Below are positions 16,128 through 25,126 of a stretch of 64,000 bases of DNA, piece after piece. The stretch's first letter is position 1. Every line of letters starts with the position of its first letter. The DNA comes from Singulisphaera sp. GP187 (lineage in GTDB: Bacteria; Planctomycetota; Phycisphaerae; Phycisphaerales; SM1A02), in assembly GCA_945871915.1 (NCBI GenBank), contig CAMBXO010000001.1:124001-188000 (forward strand), written 5' to 3'. A program made the position numbers and the translations under genes. The notes beneath the pieces were generated by a model. That model ran no database searches. It saw only the letters and a program-made list of their open reading frames with translations, and was not told the DNA's origin.

Positions 16128-18824
16128 ATGTCCACAAAGCCACCCACCAAACGCACTGTGAAGCAAAAAACATCCAAGGCCGCCGCTACGTCTGTTGTGC
16201 CAACCGGGGCTCAACTGGTCATTGTCGAGAGTCCAACCAAGGCCAAAAAGCTGCAGAGTTTCCTTGGAAAAGGCTACAGAGTGATCGCCTGCCTTGGCCA
16301 CATCCGTGATCTTCCCTCTCGAAATCCAAAGGGCGTCAAGCGCATGGTTCCTGGCGTAGATGTCGAAGAGGGAACCTTTGAACCCCATTACGAAGTGCCC
16401 TCGACCAAGAAACCAGTTGTGGCGGAACTTCGCAAATTAGCCAAGGTGGCCAGTGAGATTTGGTTTGCAACCGACCTTGACCGCGAGGGAGAAGCGATTG
16501 CTTGGCACTTGGCCGACGTCCTTGGAGTGAATCCAGAGACCGCCAAGCGTGTGGTGTTCAATGCTGTCACACGCACCGCGGTGCTTGAAGGTTTTCAGCA
16601 GCCGCGACCCATCGACATGGACCGCGTGAATGCTCAACAGGCTCGTCGCATTCTTGATCGACTGGTGGGATATCAAGTCAGCCCCGTCTTATGGAAAAAA
16701 GTTGCTGGCGGTTTGAGTGCTGGCCGAGTTCAGAGTGTGGCCACTCGATTGGTTGTTGAACGAGATAAGGAAATCAGAGCTCACATTCCTGATGAGACAT
16801 GGAGCGTGATCGTTCATCTCACTGGTGAGCCCGCCAAGTCTTCAACGATGGCCCGCCACTTTGCTGAATTGCTCGCACGAGTGGATGAACGCGGCAAGGG
16901 CCCAACGCAACGGGAACAAGTGCAGTGGTTGGCCGACCACGGCGGGTTTGAAGCTGAATTGGTTGAATTGAATTCGACCAAGTTTGAACTCGGCTGCCTC
17001 AGCACTGCCCCACGGGATCTTTCAAAGGAGGCAACCAACGCAGCGGCCGCATGCGGACTTTTGCACACGAAGGCAGAACGCAGCGAAAACCCTGGCGGCA
17101 AAGGCCCCGCGGCGCATCGTGTCACGGTAACCGGCACGCTCGACCCCGCGGCACGATTTCGTGTGTCAAGCATTGAACGCAAGAGCGAAACCAATCGACC
17201 CTATGCCCCCTTCAAAACCAGCACCATGCAGCGAGCTGGCGGCTCGATCGGTTTCACAGCCGATCGAACAGGCCGCGTAGCGCAACAGTTGTACGAAGCC
17301 GGCTGGATCACCTATATGCGAACGGACAGTTTGCATCTGGCACCCGAAGCGGTGCAGGCGGCCCGCACATTTATTGAGAAAAATTTTGGGGCCGCCTATG
17401 TGCCTGATCAGCCGCGTTCCTATGTCGAGAGCAATGTGGCTGGTGCACAAGAAGCGCACGAAGCCATTCGCCCAACGGATCCCAATCGAACACCCGACTT
17501 TGCCAATCGCGAATTGCCGGAGGAGCAGGCCAAACTCTATGGACTCATTTGGCGTTGCTTCATGGCGTGCCAGGCGGCGGACGCACAATGGGAACGCACC
17601 ACGGTGCGACTGGAGCGATCGGATCGCGATACCGGCGCCGTGCTGCGAACCAGCGGCCGCACACTGGTGTTTGATGGATTTCTCAAATTGGCCCCGCGAG
17701 GCGCTGATGATTCGGTGCTTCCCAAACTTTCGCAAGGCACTGAAGTGGCACCCTTTGATATTGATGCGCACCAGACTTTCTCCTCGCCACCTTCACGATT
17801 TACCGAGAGCAGTCTGATCAAAATGTTGGAAGACGAAGGCATCGGTCGGCCGAGCACGTACGCCAGCATCGTGAAGACCATCGTGGATCGCCAATATGTG
17901 GAGCGACGCGGCACCAGTTTGGAAAGCACGGCACTTGGGGAAAAGGTGACGGACTTCCTTGTGGAAAACTTCGACGCAATCTTGAATGTGGGCTACACAC
18001 GCGAGATGGAAAAGGAATTAGACGAAGTGGCCCAACGCATAGTGGAATGGCACGAAATGCTCCGCGAATTCCAAAGAATCCTCAAACAGTTGGTTGACGA
18101 TGGCATGGGGGCAGATCACGTGAAGGCCAAGATGGATCCGGCGCCGTACGCCTGCCCCATGTGCAATGCCGCGACGGGATATCGCTTTGGTAAGGGCGGC
18201 CGCTTTCTGAGTTGCGGCACCTATCCGAATTGCAACTATGCAGCACCGGTTGATCGCGAAGGGCGACCCATGCTGCCGGAGAGAGTCAATATCAAAAGCC
18301 CCGACAACGGTCTGCCCATGATCCTTCGCACCGGGCGTTTCGGACAGTTCATCGCACCGGACATGCCACCAGCACCCAAAGTAAAAAAGAGCCGAAAGAA
18401 AAAGGGTGACGTGGACATGCCCAAACCCAAGGGCCCCATCATTCTGAATGTGGATCTGAAGGGACGCATCAAGTTGCCAAGTCCCCCCGCTTTGTTGACG
18501 GACCTCGATTGCCCAAAGTGCGCCGCGCGAAAGCTCAATCTGCGTCTGGGAAAAAGAGGCCCGTGGCTTGGGTGCAGTGGCTTTCCAAAATGTCGCGGTC
18601 GCGAACAGTGGTCCAAGTTGACACCGGAACAAGTCGAACACCTCACCAAAGCCTTAGAACTTCATGTTCAAGCCAATCCCGGTGTCACAGTGACCACGAT
18701 GGATGGCCGTCCGGTTGAATCTGGCATGAACGCCAGTGACTTCACGCTTCCTGGCGGCTTGCAAGAGTTGAAGATTCACCCCGATGGTCAGCGAGCCATG
18801 CTGGCTCACGCCAAAGCGGGTTGA
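16128..18824 (+). CDS. topA: DNA topoisomerase I
   Basis: This is a type IA topoisomerase that relaxes negative supercoils. The Toprim domain is at the N-terminus (LVIVESPTKAKKLQSFL, ATDLDREGEAIAWHLA). The active-site Tyr is in GWITYMRTDSLHL, residue 396 from the ATG at 16128. Two C-terminal zinc ribbons are visible (CPMCNAATGYRFGKGGRFLSC and CPKC...CSGFPKC). A basic N-terminal tail of about 25 residues precedes the Toprim core. An ATG at 16098 would add ten residues; neither start has a strong Shine-Dalgarno. The 3' end overlaps the convergent MFS gene by 19 bases. Confidence 0.96.
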   Translation: MSTKPPTKRTVKQKTSKAAATSVVPTGAQLVIVESPTKAKKLQSFLGKGYRVIACLGHIRDLPSRNPKGVKRMVPGVDVEEGTFEPHYEVPSTKKPVVAELRKLAKVASEIWFATDLDREGEAIAWHLADVLGVNPETAKRVVFNAVTRTAVLEGFQQPRPIDMDRVNAQQARRILDRLVGYQVSPVLWKKVAGGLSAGRVQSVATRLVVERDKEIRAHIPDETWSVIVHLTGEPAKSSTMARHFAELLARVDERGKGPTQREQVQWLADHGGFEAELVELNSTKFELGCLSTAPRDLSKEATNAAAACGLLHTKAERSENPGGKGPAAHRVTVTGTLDPAARFRVSSIERKSETNRPYAPFKTSTMQRAGGSIGFTADRTGRVAQQLYEAGWITYMRTDSLHLAPEAVQAARTFIEKNFGAAYVPDQPRSYVESNVAGAQEAHEAIRPTDPNRTPDFANRELPEEQAKLYGLIWRCFMACQAADAQWERTTVRLERSDRDTGAVLRTSGRTLVFDGFLKLAPRGADDSVLPKLSQGTEVAPFDIDAHQTFSSPPSRFTESSLIKMLEDEGIGRPSTYASIVKTIVDRQYVERRGTSLESTALGEKVTDFLVENFDAILNVGYTREMEKELDEVAQRIVEWHEMLREFQRILKQLVDDGMGADHVKAKMDPAPYACPMCNAATGYRFGKGGRFLSCGTYPNCNYAAPVDREGRPMLPERVNIKSPDNGLPMILRTGRFGQFIAPDMPPAPKVKKSRKKKGDVDMPKPKGPIILNVDLKGRIKLPSPPALLTDLDCPKCAARKLNLRLGKRGPWLGCSGFPKCRGREQWSKLTPEQVEHLTKALELHVQANPGVTVTTMDGRPVESGMNASDFTLPGGLQELKIHPDGQRAMLAHAKAG

Positions 18825-20155
18825 CGACGTCGCGGCAAACCCACCATCAGCCACACACAGACGGCACCGCCGATCGCTGCTTCGGTCCACCACACGGCTG
18901 GCCAACTGGAACCTGTTGCTGGAATGTGAACTCCACAACCCATCAGCACGCGCTGCCACATTGACGCCACGCCAGTTGCTCCGGCACTGCTGACTCCATC
19001 CAAGAATCCGTTGTACACCCCCACCAGAATCGGACCGCATCCCAAGATGGCAATTCCAAAAGCGGTCTGGGTGCTGTGGCGTGCATCCGCCGGCGCTTCT
19101 CGATCAATAAAGAGGAACGCACAGGCAAAGAAGAACGCATAACAAAAGCCGTGTAACGCAATGCCTGCATACGCCATCGAAGGCCCAGTCGCCAAAGCAA
19201 AGCAGGCGAACCGCAGACAATACGCACAGGCACCGATCACCAGAACGCGCTTGTGCCCAAGCCTTGCAATGAAAAATCCGAGCATGGCCAGCGTTCCCAT
19301 TTCCACCATCTGACCGACTGTCATCGCTGCCGGAGCGTTGGCCTTTGTAAATCCAACGGTTTCCAGCCAACTCGCCGTGCGTATGAAATAAATGTTGTGA
19401 ATCATCGAGATCACCACCGCCGCAAGTGTGAGCACCCACACGGCGCGGCTTTTCAGTAACGCAAAGGCCTGCAAGAACGCGAGAGGGTGCGGCGCATTTC
19501 CCTTGGGGGGTGTGCGGGGCAGAAGCCAGAATGCGTACGCCGCGTACAGAAAGCTGACCACGGCAGAGACTCGCAACGCATCGGGTGCAAGACTGGTGGC
19601 GTTGGCTTTCTCAACTCCAACAACAAACCACGGCACCAGCGTGAGGTGCAATTGATCTTGCAGCCACAGCAATGGAAACGCCGCACTGGCCACGATCCAT
19701 CCAACGGTTCCCCACACTCGGACGCGAGGAAAATCTGTTGTGGGGTTGGATAGGTTCGTCATCGCAATCGAATTCGAAAGCGACAACGTGGGCATATACA
19801 GAACGCTGTAGAAAATCGACAAAATCAGGAACGATTCATACGAAGTCGCGCCGGCCAAGAGCCAGTTGATTACGGCACCAAGCAGCAGCAACATGCCGAG
19901 CGCCTTCTCCGCATTCATCATTCGATCGGCAACTTGGCCCGCGATCAGTGGTGCCAGAATGGCCCCACATGCGCCGGCCGTTCCAAGAATCATGCCGATC
20001 TGCGCACCGGTGAAACCAAGTCCGCCCGCTGCCTGCGGCGAGCCAAGGTAGCCACCCAGCACCGGCAGCCAGACACCCCAGACGGCGTACTGAAGGACCA
20101 TCATGAACGAGAGGCGAATCTTCAAGAACGACGCGGTCGATGGCGATGAATGCAT
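18806..20155 (-). CDS. MFS transporter, nucleoside:H+ symporter type (NupG/XapB-like)
   Basis: This protein has about twelve hydrophobic segments. N-terminal features recall the NupG/XapB nucleoside-proton symporters (IRLSFMMVLQYAVWGVWLPVLGGYL, GMILGTAGACGAILAPLIAGQVADR, RVWGTVGWI). Substrate specificity cannot be read from the sequence, and other MFS clades remain possible. It is divergent from ispG, with 66 bases between start codons. Its 3' end runs 19 bases into the end of topA on the other strand. Confidence 0.85.
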   Translation of the reverse strand: MHSSPSTASFLKIRLSFMMVLQYAVWGVWLPVLGGYLGSPQAAGGLGFTGAQIGMILGTAGACGAILAPLIAGQVADRMMNAEKALGMLLLLGAVINWLLAGATSYESFLILSIFYSVLYMPTLSLSNSIAMTNLSNPTTDFPRVRVWGTVGWIVASAAFPLLWLQDQLHLTLVPWFVVGVEKANATSLAPDALRVSAVVSFLYAAYAFWLLPRTPPKGNAPHPLAFLQAFALLKSRAVWVLTLAAVVISMIHNIYFIRTASWLETVGFTKANAPAAMTVGQMVEMGTLAMLGFFIARLGHKRVLVIGACAYCLRFACFALATGPSMAYAGIALHGFCYAFFFACAFLFIDREAPADARHSTQTAFGIAILGCGPILVGVYNGFLDGVSSAGATGVASMWQRVLMGCGVHIPATGSSWPAVWWTEAAIGGAVCVWLMVGLPRRRQPALA

Positions 20156-20221
20156 GCTCGCCCGAGCATAGCGTTGGAACGATTTTCAGAGACTTCCACA
20201 CCTCCCGCTACACTGACCCAC

Positions 20222-21475
20222 ATGATTGAGCGACAAAAAACGAGTCAAGTGTCCATCGGTGATGATCGAGTTGGTCGCGTGCGGATTGGTGGTGATGCAC
20301 CCGTTTCGGTGCAGACCATGACCGCTGGGTACACCCACGACATTGATGGCTGCGTTGCCGAAATCAACCGTTATGTGGAGGCCGGCGTGGATGTGGTGCG
20401 CGTTGCGGTTCCGGAACGCAAGGACACCGAGGCGCTCAAAGAGATCATCAAGCAAGTCAAAGTTCCCATCGTTGCCGATGTGCACTTTCACTATCAACGA
20501 GCCCTCGAAGCCGTCGAATCAGGTGTTCACAAAATCCGTTTGAACCCCGGCAATATCAGCGATCGCAACCAAGTCAATCAAGTGATCGATGCGTGCAAGG
20601 ATCGAGGCATTCCTATCCGCATCGGCGTCAATGAAGGCAGCATCATTGAGCGCAAAGACAAGCAGCGACGAGCCGAAGAACTCGGCATGTATTTCGAGGG
20701 ACATAAGTCGGGCCATCTTCTGGCACTCATGGTGGCCAAGCTCGAGGAGTACCTCGACATCTTCGATGCCCGCGGATTTCATGACATCGTCATCAGTGCC
20801 AAGTCCATGGATGCCTCGCTGTGTATCGACGCCTACACCGAAATTGCCAAACGATTTCCCTATCCGCTCCACCTTGGCGTCACGCATGCAGGCCCCAAGA
20901 CAACGGGTGCCATCCGCACCGCCATTGCACTTGGGACGCTCCTTGCCAACGGCATCGGCGACACCATTCGCATTAGTTATGCCAGCGATCACATGGATGA
21001 AGTGAAGGACGGTTTGGAAATTCTCTATTGCCTAGGGTTGCGTCCTCGCAAGGGCATCGAACTGATCGCCTGCCCCACGTGCGGCCGAATTCAGGTGGAT
21101 CTCTTTACGCTGGTGAAGGAAGTGGAGAAGACACTCAGTCGAGAAATTGAGTTGCCGCTCAAGGTCGCTGTGATGGGATGCGTGGTCAACGGCCCCGGTG
21201 AAGCAGAGGGAGCCGATGTTGCGGTCTTCGCGGGCGACCGCCGAGGCATTCTTTATGTGCAAGGCCAGAAAGTGGCCAATGTTCCAGAGGAAGAAATCCT
21301 TGCTCGCCTGTTGCATGAATGCAAGCAATTGCAAGACAAGGTGCGCCGCGGCGAAGCCAAGTTGGGCGAGAAAAAAGTCGACATCGTTCCACCCGATCCG
21401 ATCGGTGAACTCGGCTCAGGGGTTGATCGAATCCGCAAGGGGTTGGTCGAGAAGATCACGGTCAGCGGTCGCTGA
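20222..21475 (+). CDS. ispG: 4-hydroxy-3-methylbut-2-en-1-yl diphosphate synthase
   Basis: IspG (GcpE) reduces methylerythritol cyclodiphosphate to HMBPP in the MEP pathway using a [4Fe-4S] cluster. The TIM-barrel start is VSIGDDRVGRVRIGGDAPVSVQTM. Cluster-binding cysteines appear in IACPTCGR and VMGCVVNGPGEA. The 417-residue form without the large central insertion is the common bacterial type. The ATG at 20222 is chosen, since the upstream in-frame extension to 20150 lies in the divergent promoter region. Its end overlaps the convergent ExbB-type gene by 60 bases. Confidence 0.96.
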   Translation: MIERQKTSQVSIGDDRVGRVRIGGDAPVSVQTMTAGYTHDIDGCVAEINRYVEAGVDVVRVAVPERKDTEALKEIIKQVKVPIVADVHFHYQRALEAVESGVHKIRLNPGNISDRNQVNQVIDACKDRGIPIRIGVNEGSIIERKDKQRRAEELGMYFEGHKSGHLLALMVAKLEEYLDIFDARGFHDIVISAKSMDASLCIDAYTEIAKRFPYPLHLGVTHAGPKTTGAIRTAIALGTLLANGIGDTIRISYASDHMDEVKDGLEILYCLGLRPRKGIELIACPTCGRIQVDLFTLVKEVEKTLSREIELPLKVAVMGCVVNGPGEAEGADVAVFAGDRRGILYVQGQKVANVPEEEILARLLHECKQLQDKVRRGEAKLGEKKVDIVPPDPIGELGSGVDRIRKGLVEKITVSGR

Positions 21476-22117
21476 CGAGGCCTGTTTGGAATCATGCATT
21501 GGTGGTGGTCTGCGTGGCATGCCAGTTTGTGCGGCGGAAATCACCGACTCCATGCGGCCGATGGCTCGATCTGCAAGACCCTTGAAAGCCATATAGGGAA
21601 AGAGCGTCACCAGCGCCACCGCCAGCCCCGTTGCGGTGGCGATCAGTGCCTCGCCAATTCCACCGGAAACGCCGCGTGGATCCGCGAGTTGTGATTGAGC
21701 CCCAAGCACATTGAAACTTTTGATAATGCCGATCACGGTTCCAAGAATTCCAATCATCGGGCTTGCGGTGATGATGGTTGAAAGCAGCACACTGAATCGC
21801 TCAAGGCGATGTCGCTGAATTTCCGCGGCCGCCATCGCCACACCGTCATCCGCACCGTCGAGCGTCATCCGCAGGGCGACCATCATTTCAGGTTGCAGGC
21901 TTCCCTCGCACATCTTGATCACTTCGGCCCGCCTCCCAAATCGCAACGCCTCCATCAAACGATTGGTTCGACCCTTGGCAGCGGCACCTGAAACCTTGGA
22001 CCAAAACAGAATGCGTTCAACCGTAATGCCCATCGAAAAGATGCTCAGTGCGAGCAACGGCCACAGAACGGGTCCGCCCTTTTGCATGAAGTGAAGGAAT
22101 GATGCTGCTGCGTTCAT
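21416..22117 (-). CDS. MotA/TolQ/ExbB-type proton channel protein
   Basis: This 233-residue membrane protein has the ExbB/TolQ pattern: an N-terminal membrane segment (PVLWPLLALSIFSMGITVERILF), a cytoplasmic stretch, and two C-terminal membrane helices with the conserved SPMIGILGTVIGII and GIGEALIATATGLAVAL. Such proteins use proton flow to energise outer-membrane or gliding systems together with an ExbD/TolR partner. No ExbD/TolR gene is adjacent, which is unusual. The gene is embedded between plus-strand isoprenoid genes and overlaps ispG by 60 bases tail to tail. Confidence 0.9.
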   Translation of the reverse strand: MNAAASFLHFMQKGGPVLWPLLALSIFSMGITVERILFWSKVSGAAAKGRTNRLMEALRFGRRAEVIKMCEGSLQPEMMVALRMTLDGADDGVAMAAAEIQRHRLERFSVLLSTIITASPMIGILGTVIGIIKSFNVLGAQSQLADPRGVSGGIGEALIATATGLAVALVTLFPYMAFKGLADRAIGRMESVISAAQTGMPRRPPPMHDSKQASSATADRDLLDQPLADSINP

Positions 22118-22167
22118 ATCGTGCGATCATACGGATCACGGCATGCTTTTCTCTATACTTCCTTCGC

Positions 22168-23049
22168 GTGAAAACCGAGATTCTCCAGATCGACGACACC
22201 TTCATTCTGCAGGCCATCGAGCAGCAACTTGCCGAGGCGATCGAGGCTCGACCACTTGCGCCAAAGCTGGCCGAAGCCATGCGATATGCAGCACTTGGTG
22301 GCGGAAAACGAATCCGGCCGCTTCTGACGGTTCGATGCGGATTGGCGGCTGGGGCCTGCGAACTCACCTCCTTACTGCCAGCAGCCATTTCATTTGAGTT
22401 GTTGCACTGTTTCAGTTTGGTGCATGACGACCTCCCGGCGCTGGACAACGACGATCTTCGCCGCGGTCGGCCCACCACCCACAAGGTCTACGGCGAGGCA
22501 CTCGCCATCTTGGCTGGAGATGCGCTTCAATCCCTCGCTATGGAAACCTCGCTCGCGTCGCCCCGACACGCTGCGGCGATCGCAACAGAAGTCGCCAAGG
22601 CCTGCTCCGACATGATTTCGGGACAGGTCTTGGACACGCTCGGCGGATTTCCTGCCGAGTGCACGGACCAAGCCAGTCAACTGGAAATGATCCATCGTCA
22701 CAAGACCGGAGCGCTCATTCGAGGGGCGTGTCGAGCCGGCGCCATCGCCGCCGGTGCGTCCACCGACTTGCTGGCTCGCCTCACTCGCTATGGTTCTGCG
22801 ATGGGGCACATGTTCCAAGTGGTTGATGACATTCTGGACATCACACAGAACAGCCAAACACTTGGCAAGAGCGCTGGCAAAGATTCGGCGCAGGGAAAAA
22901 CAACCTATCCGTCCGTGCATGGGCTCCCAATGAGTCGCCGTTTTGTCGCGGAATTACTTTCGGAATCGGAATCAGCTCTATCTGGAATCGAAGCCGATGC
23001 CTCGGCACTTTCAACCATGGCGCGAACTTTGGCAACGCGCACGCATTAG
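22168..23049 (+). CDS. ispA: Polyprenyl (geranyl/farnesyl) diphosphate synthase
   Basis: This all-helical prenyltransferase condenses IPP with allylic diphosphates. The first Asp-rich motif is LVHDDLPALDNDDLRRG, with two residues between the Asp pairs as in short-chain bacterial FPP synthases, and the second is VVDDILDITQ. GGGKRIRP binds IPP. The 293 residues fit IspA, although geranylgeranyl chain length cannot be excluded. The likely start is GTG at 22168; the frame extends upstream to 22099 through a region of low coding likelihood. It is followed by dxs, so substrate supply and chain elongation are grouped. Confidence 0.93.
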   Translation: MKTEILQIDDTFILQAIEQQLAEAIEARPLAPKLAEAMRYAALGGGKRIRPLLTVRCGLAAGACELTSLLPAAISFELLHCFSLVHDDLPALDNDDLRRGRPTTHKVYGEALAILAGDALQSLAMETSLASPRHAAAIATEVAKACSDMISGQVLDTLGGFPAECTDQASQLEMIHRHKTGALIRGACRAGAIAAGASTDLLARLTRYGSAMGHMFQVVDDILDITQNSQTLGKSAGKDSAQGKTTYPSVHGLPMSRRFVAELLSESESALSGIEADASALSTMARTLATRTH

Positions 23050-23135
23050 GCCAATTCCCCAACTCGGCAGCGACTTTCCACCCTTGTTTCGCTAGTATCT
23101 CCGCTTGGAATGGGGCACGCAGTCCCTTCAAACGC

Positions 23136-25106
23136 ATGGCCATCCTTCCAACCATTCACGGACCCGCCGACCTGCATGCCCTTCCGATCTCGGCGCTTCC
23201 GGAACTCGCGGCTGAAGTTCGAAAGAGCATCTGTGATCAATGCATGAAGTCAGGCGGTCACTTGGCTCCCAATCTGGGAGTCGTGGAACTCACCATCGCC
23301 CTTCATCGCACCTTTGACTTCGGGCACGATCGGCTTCTGTGGGATGTTGGTCATCAGTGCTACACCCATAAGTTGCTCACGGGCCGACAAAATCTTCTTG
23401 CACGACTGCGTCAGCGAGATGGCATGAGCGGCTTCCCCGAACCTCGCGAGAGCGGGTTCGATCTCTTTAGCGTTGGACATGCAGGCACGGCCATCAGCAC
23501 GGCTATTGGCATGGCACGCGGTGATTCGTTGTCTCATCAGGGCTGGTCGCCGGACAATCCAACGGGCCGCCGCGTGGTCAGCCTGATCGGCGATGCAAGC
23601 ATTGTCAATGGCGTTGCGATGGAAGGACTCAATGCCGCCGGAACGCTCAAGCGGCAATTTCTGGTGGTGCTCAATGACAATGGCATGAGCATCGCCAAGC
23701 CGCAGGGTGCCATGGCCAGCACCTTCGATCGCATGCGACTCAGTCACGGCTTCACCGAATTCAAGAAGCGTGCCAAGGATCTTGCCAAACATCTTCCTGG
23801 CGGCAAGGAACTTTCCGATCTCTACCGCCGACTCGGCGAGATGAGTAAGGCTGCGGTCAGTCGAGACGCATGGTTCGAGCATTTCGGCATGGTGGCCGTG
23901 GGCCCCATCGATGGCCACGACTTTCCATCGCTGCTGGAGTTCCTCAACGAAGCCAAGCACCTTGATCGCCCCATGGTTCTGCACGTGAAGACCGTCAAAG
24001 GCAAGGGTTTTTCCTTTACCGAGAACGATCCCAGCGCCACACATTCTCCTGGGCCATTTACCGTTCCTGATGACATGGAGAACGAAGGGTGTCGCATCGA
24101 ACTGAAGAAGAGCGCGAGAAGTTTTACCGGTGCCGCAGGTGATGCGATCATCGAATTGATGACCAACGACGACCGCGTGGTCGTAGCGACCGCCGCCATG
24201 CCAGATGGCACCGGCGTGAACAAGGCCCTGAACAAATTTCCTGATCGCTCCTTTGATACCGGCATTTGCGAAAGCCACGCCATGGACATGTTGGCCGGGC
24301 TTGCCAAGACTGGATGGAAGCCATTCTTCGCCGTCTACAGCACCTTCCTCCAACGAGCCTTCGATCAAGTCTTTCAGGAAGTTGCGTTGCAGGGCCTTCC
24401 CGTGCGGCTCCTGCTTGACCGAGCAGGATTGGTTGGCGGAGATGGCGCAGTGCATCACGGATTCTGTGACATTTCGCTGCTGGCCACCATGCCCCACGCC
24501 GCGGTGATGGCCGCGATGGATGAACCAAGCCTTCAGGCAGCGATCTCGTTCATGGCAAATTATGAATCCGGCGTAAGTGCCGTTCGCTATCCGCGTGATG
24601 CCGTAAGCCAGATGTTCTGCGATGAAGTGTGTCCGCCGTTCCAACTCGGCACCGCTCGCGCACTCCTTACGCACGAGGCACCCGATGCGGCGGTGCTTGG
24701 CTACGGCGTGATGGCGATTGAAGCCATGGAGGCGGCGCGACAGCTCGACAGCGAGTACCGCATCAATGTGTACGACGCTCGCTTTGCCAAGCCGGTGGAT
24801 GCCGGCTTGCTTCGTGATCTCTTGTCCCGTGGCATTCCTGTGATCACTGTTGAGGATCATTCGATCCGCGGCGGCTTCGGAAGTTGCGTCTTAGAAACCT
24901 GCGCCGATCTGGGTTTGGACACTCGGTTGATTACGCGTCTGGCCTTGCCGGATCATTGGATTTATCAAGGCGAACGGCGCGAACAATTGATCGAAGCGGG
25001 TCTTGACGCGGCCAGCATTTCGCGTGCCATTCGAAGTGCTGTTGAGTCGGCTCCTTCCACGCCGCATCAGGCTGCGAAGCTTGAGAAGACCCCAGTTTCC
25101 CGCTAA
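23136..25106 (+). CDS. dxs: 1-deoxy-D-xylulose-5-phosphate synthase
   Basis: Dxs joins pyruvate and glyceraldehyde 3-phosphate with thiamine diphosphate and is the entry step of the MEP pathway. Visible segments are LWDVGHQCYTHKLLTGR, FSVGHAGTAISTAIGMA, the thiamine-binding region VSLIGDASIVNGVAMEGLN, the middle domain DTGICESHAMDMLAGLAKTG and the C-terminal ITVEDHSIRGGFGS. The 656 residues match the family. It lies 86 bases after ispA and 20 bases before ffh, likely in one transcript. Confidence 0.96.
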   Translation: MAILPTIHGPADLHALPISALPELAAEVRKSICDQCMKSGGHLAPNLGVVELTIALHRTFDFGHDRLLWDVGHQCYTHKLLTGRQNLLARLRQRDGMSGFPEPRESGFDLFSVGHAGTAISTAIGMARGDSLSHQGWSPDNPTGRRVVSLIGDASIVNGVAMEGLNAAGTLKRQFLVVLNDNGMSIAKPQGAMASTFDRMRLSHGFTEFKKRAKDLAKHLPGGKELSDLYRRLGEMSKAAVSRDAWFEHFGMVAVGPIDGHDFPSLLEFLNEAKHLDRPMVLHVKTVKGKGFSFTENDPSATHSPGPFTVPDDMENEGCRIELKKSARSFTGAAGDAIIELMTNDDRVVVATAAMPDGTGVNKALNKFPDRSFDTGICESHAMDMLAGLAKTGWKPFFAVYSTFLQRAFDQVFQEVALQGLPVRLLLDRAGLVGGDGAVHHGFCDISLLATMPHAAVMAAMDEPSLQAAISFMANYESGVSAVRYPRDAVSQMFCDEVCPPFQLGTARALLTHEAPDAAVLGYGVMAIEAMEAARQLDSEYRINVYDARFAKPVDAGLLRDLLSRGIPVITVEDHSIRGGFGSCVLETCADLGLDTRLITRLALPDHWIYQGERREQLIEAGLDAASISRAIRSAVESAPSTPHQAAKLEKTPVSR

Positions 25107-25126
25107 TTCATTCGAGCCACCAGAAC

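Noticed and set aside
23250-24860. 536-codon open frame on the minus strand
   Set aside because: It is fully antisense to dxs, whose protein has conserved motifs throughout. No signature is visible in the antisense product.
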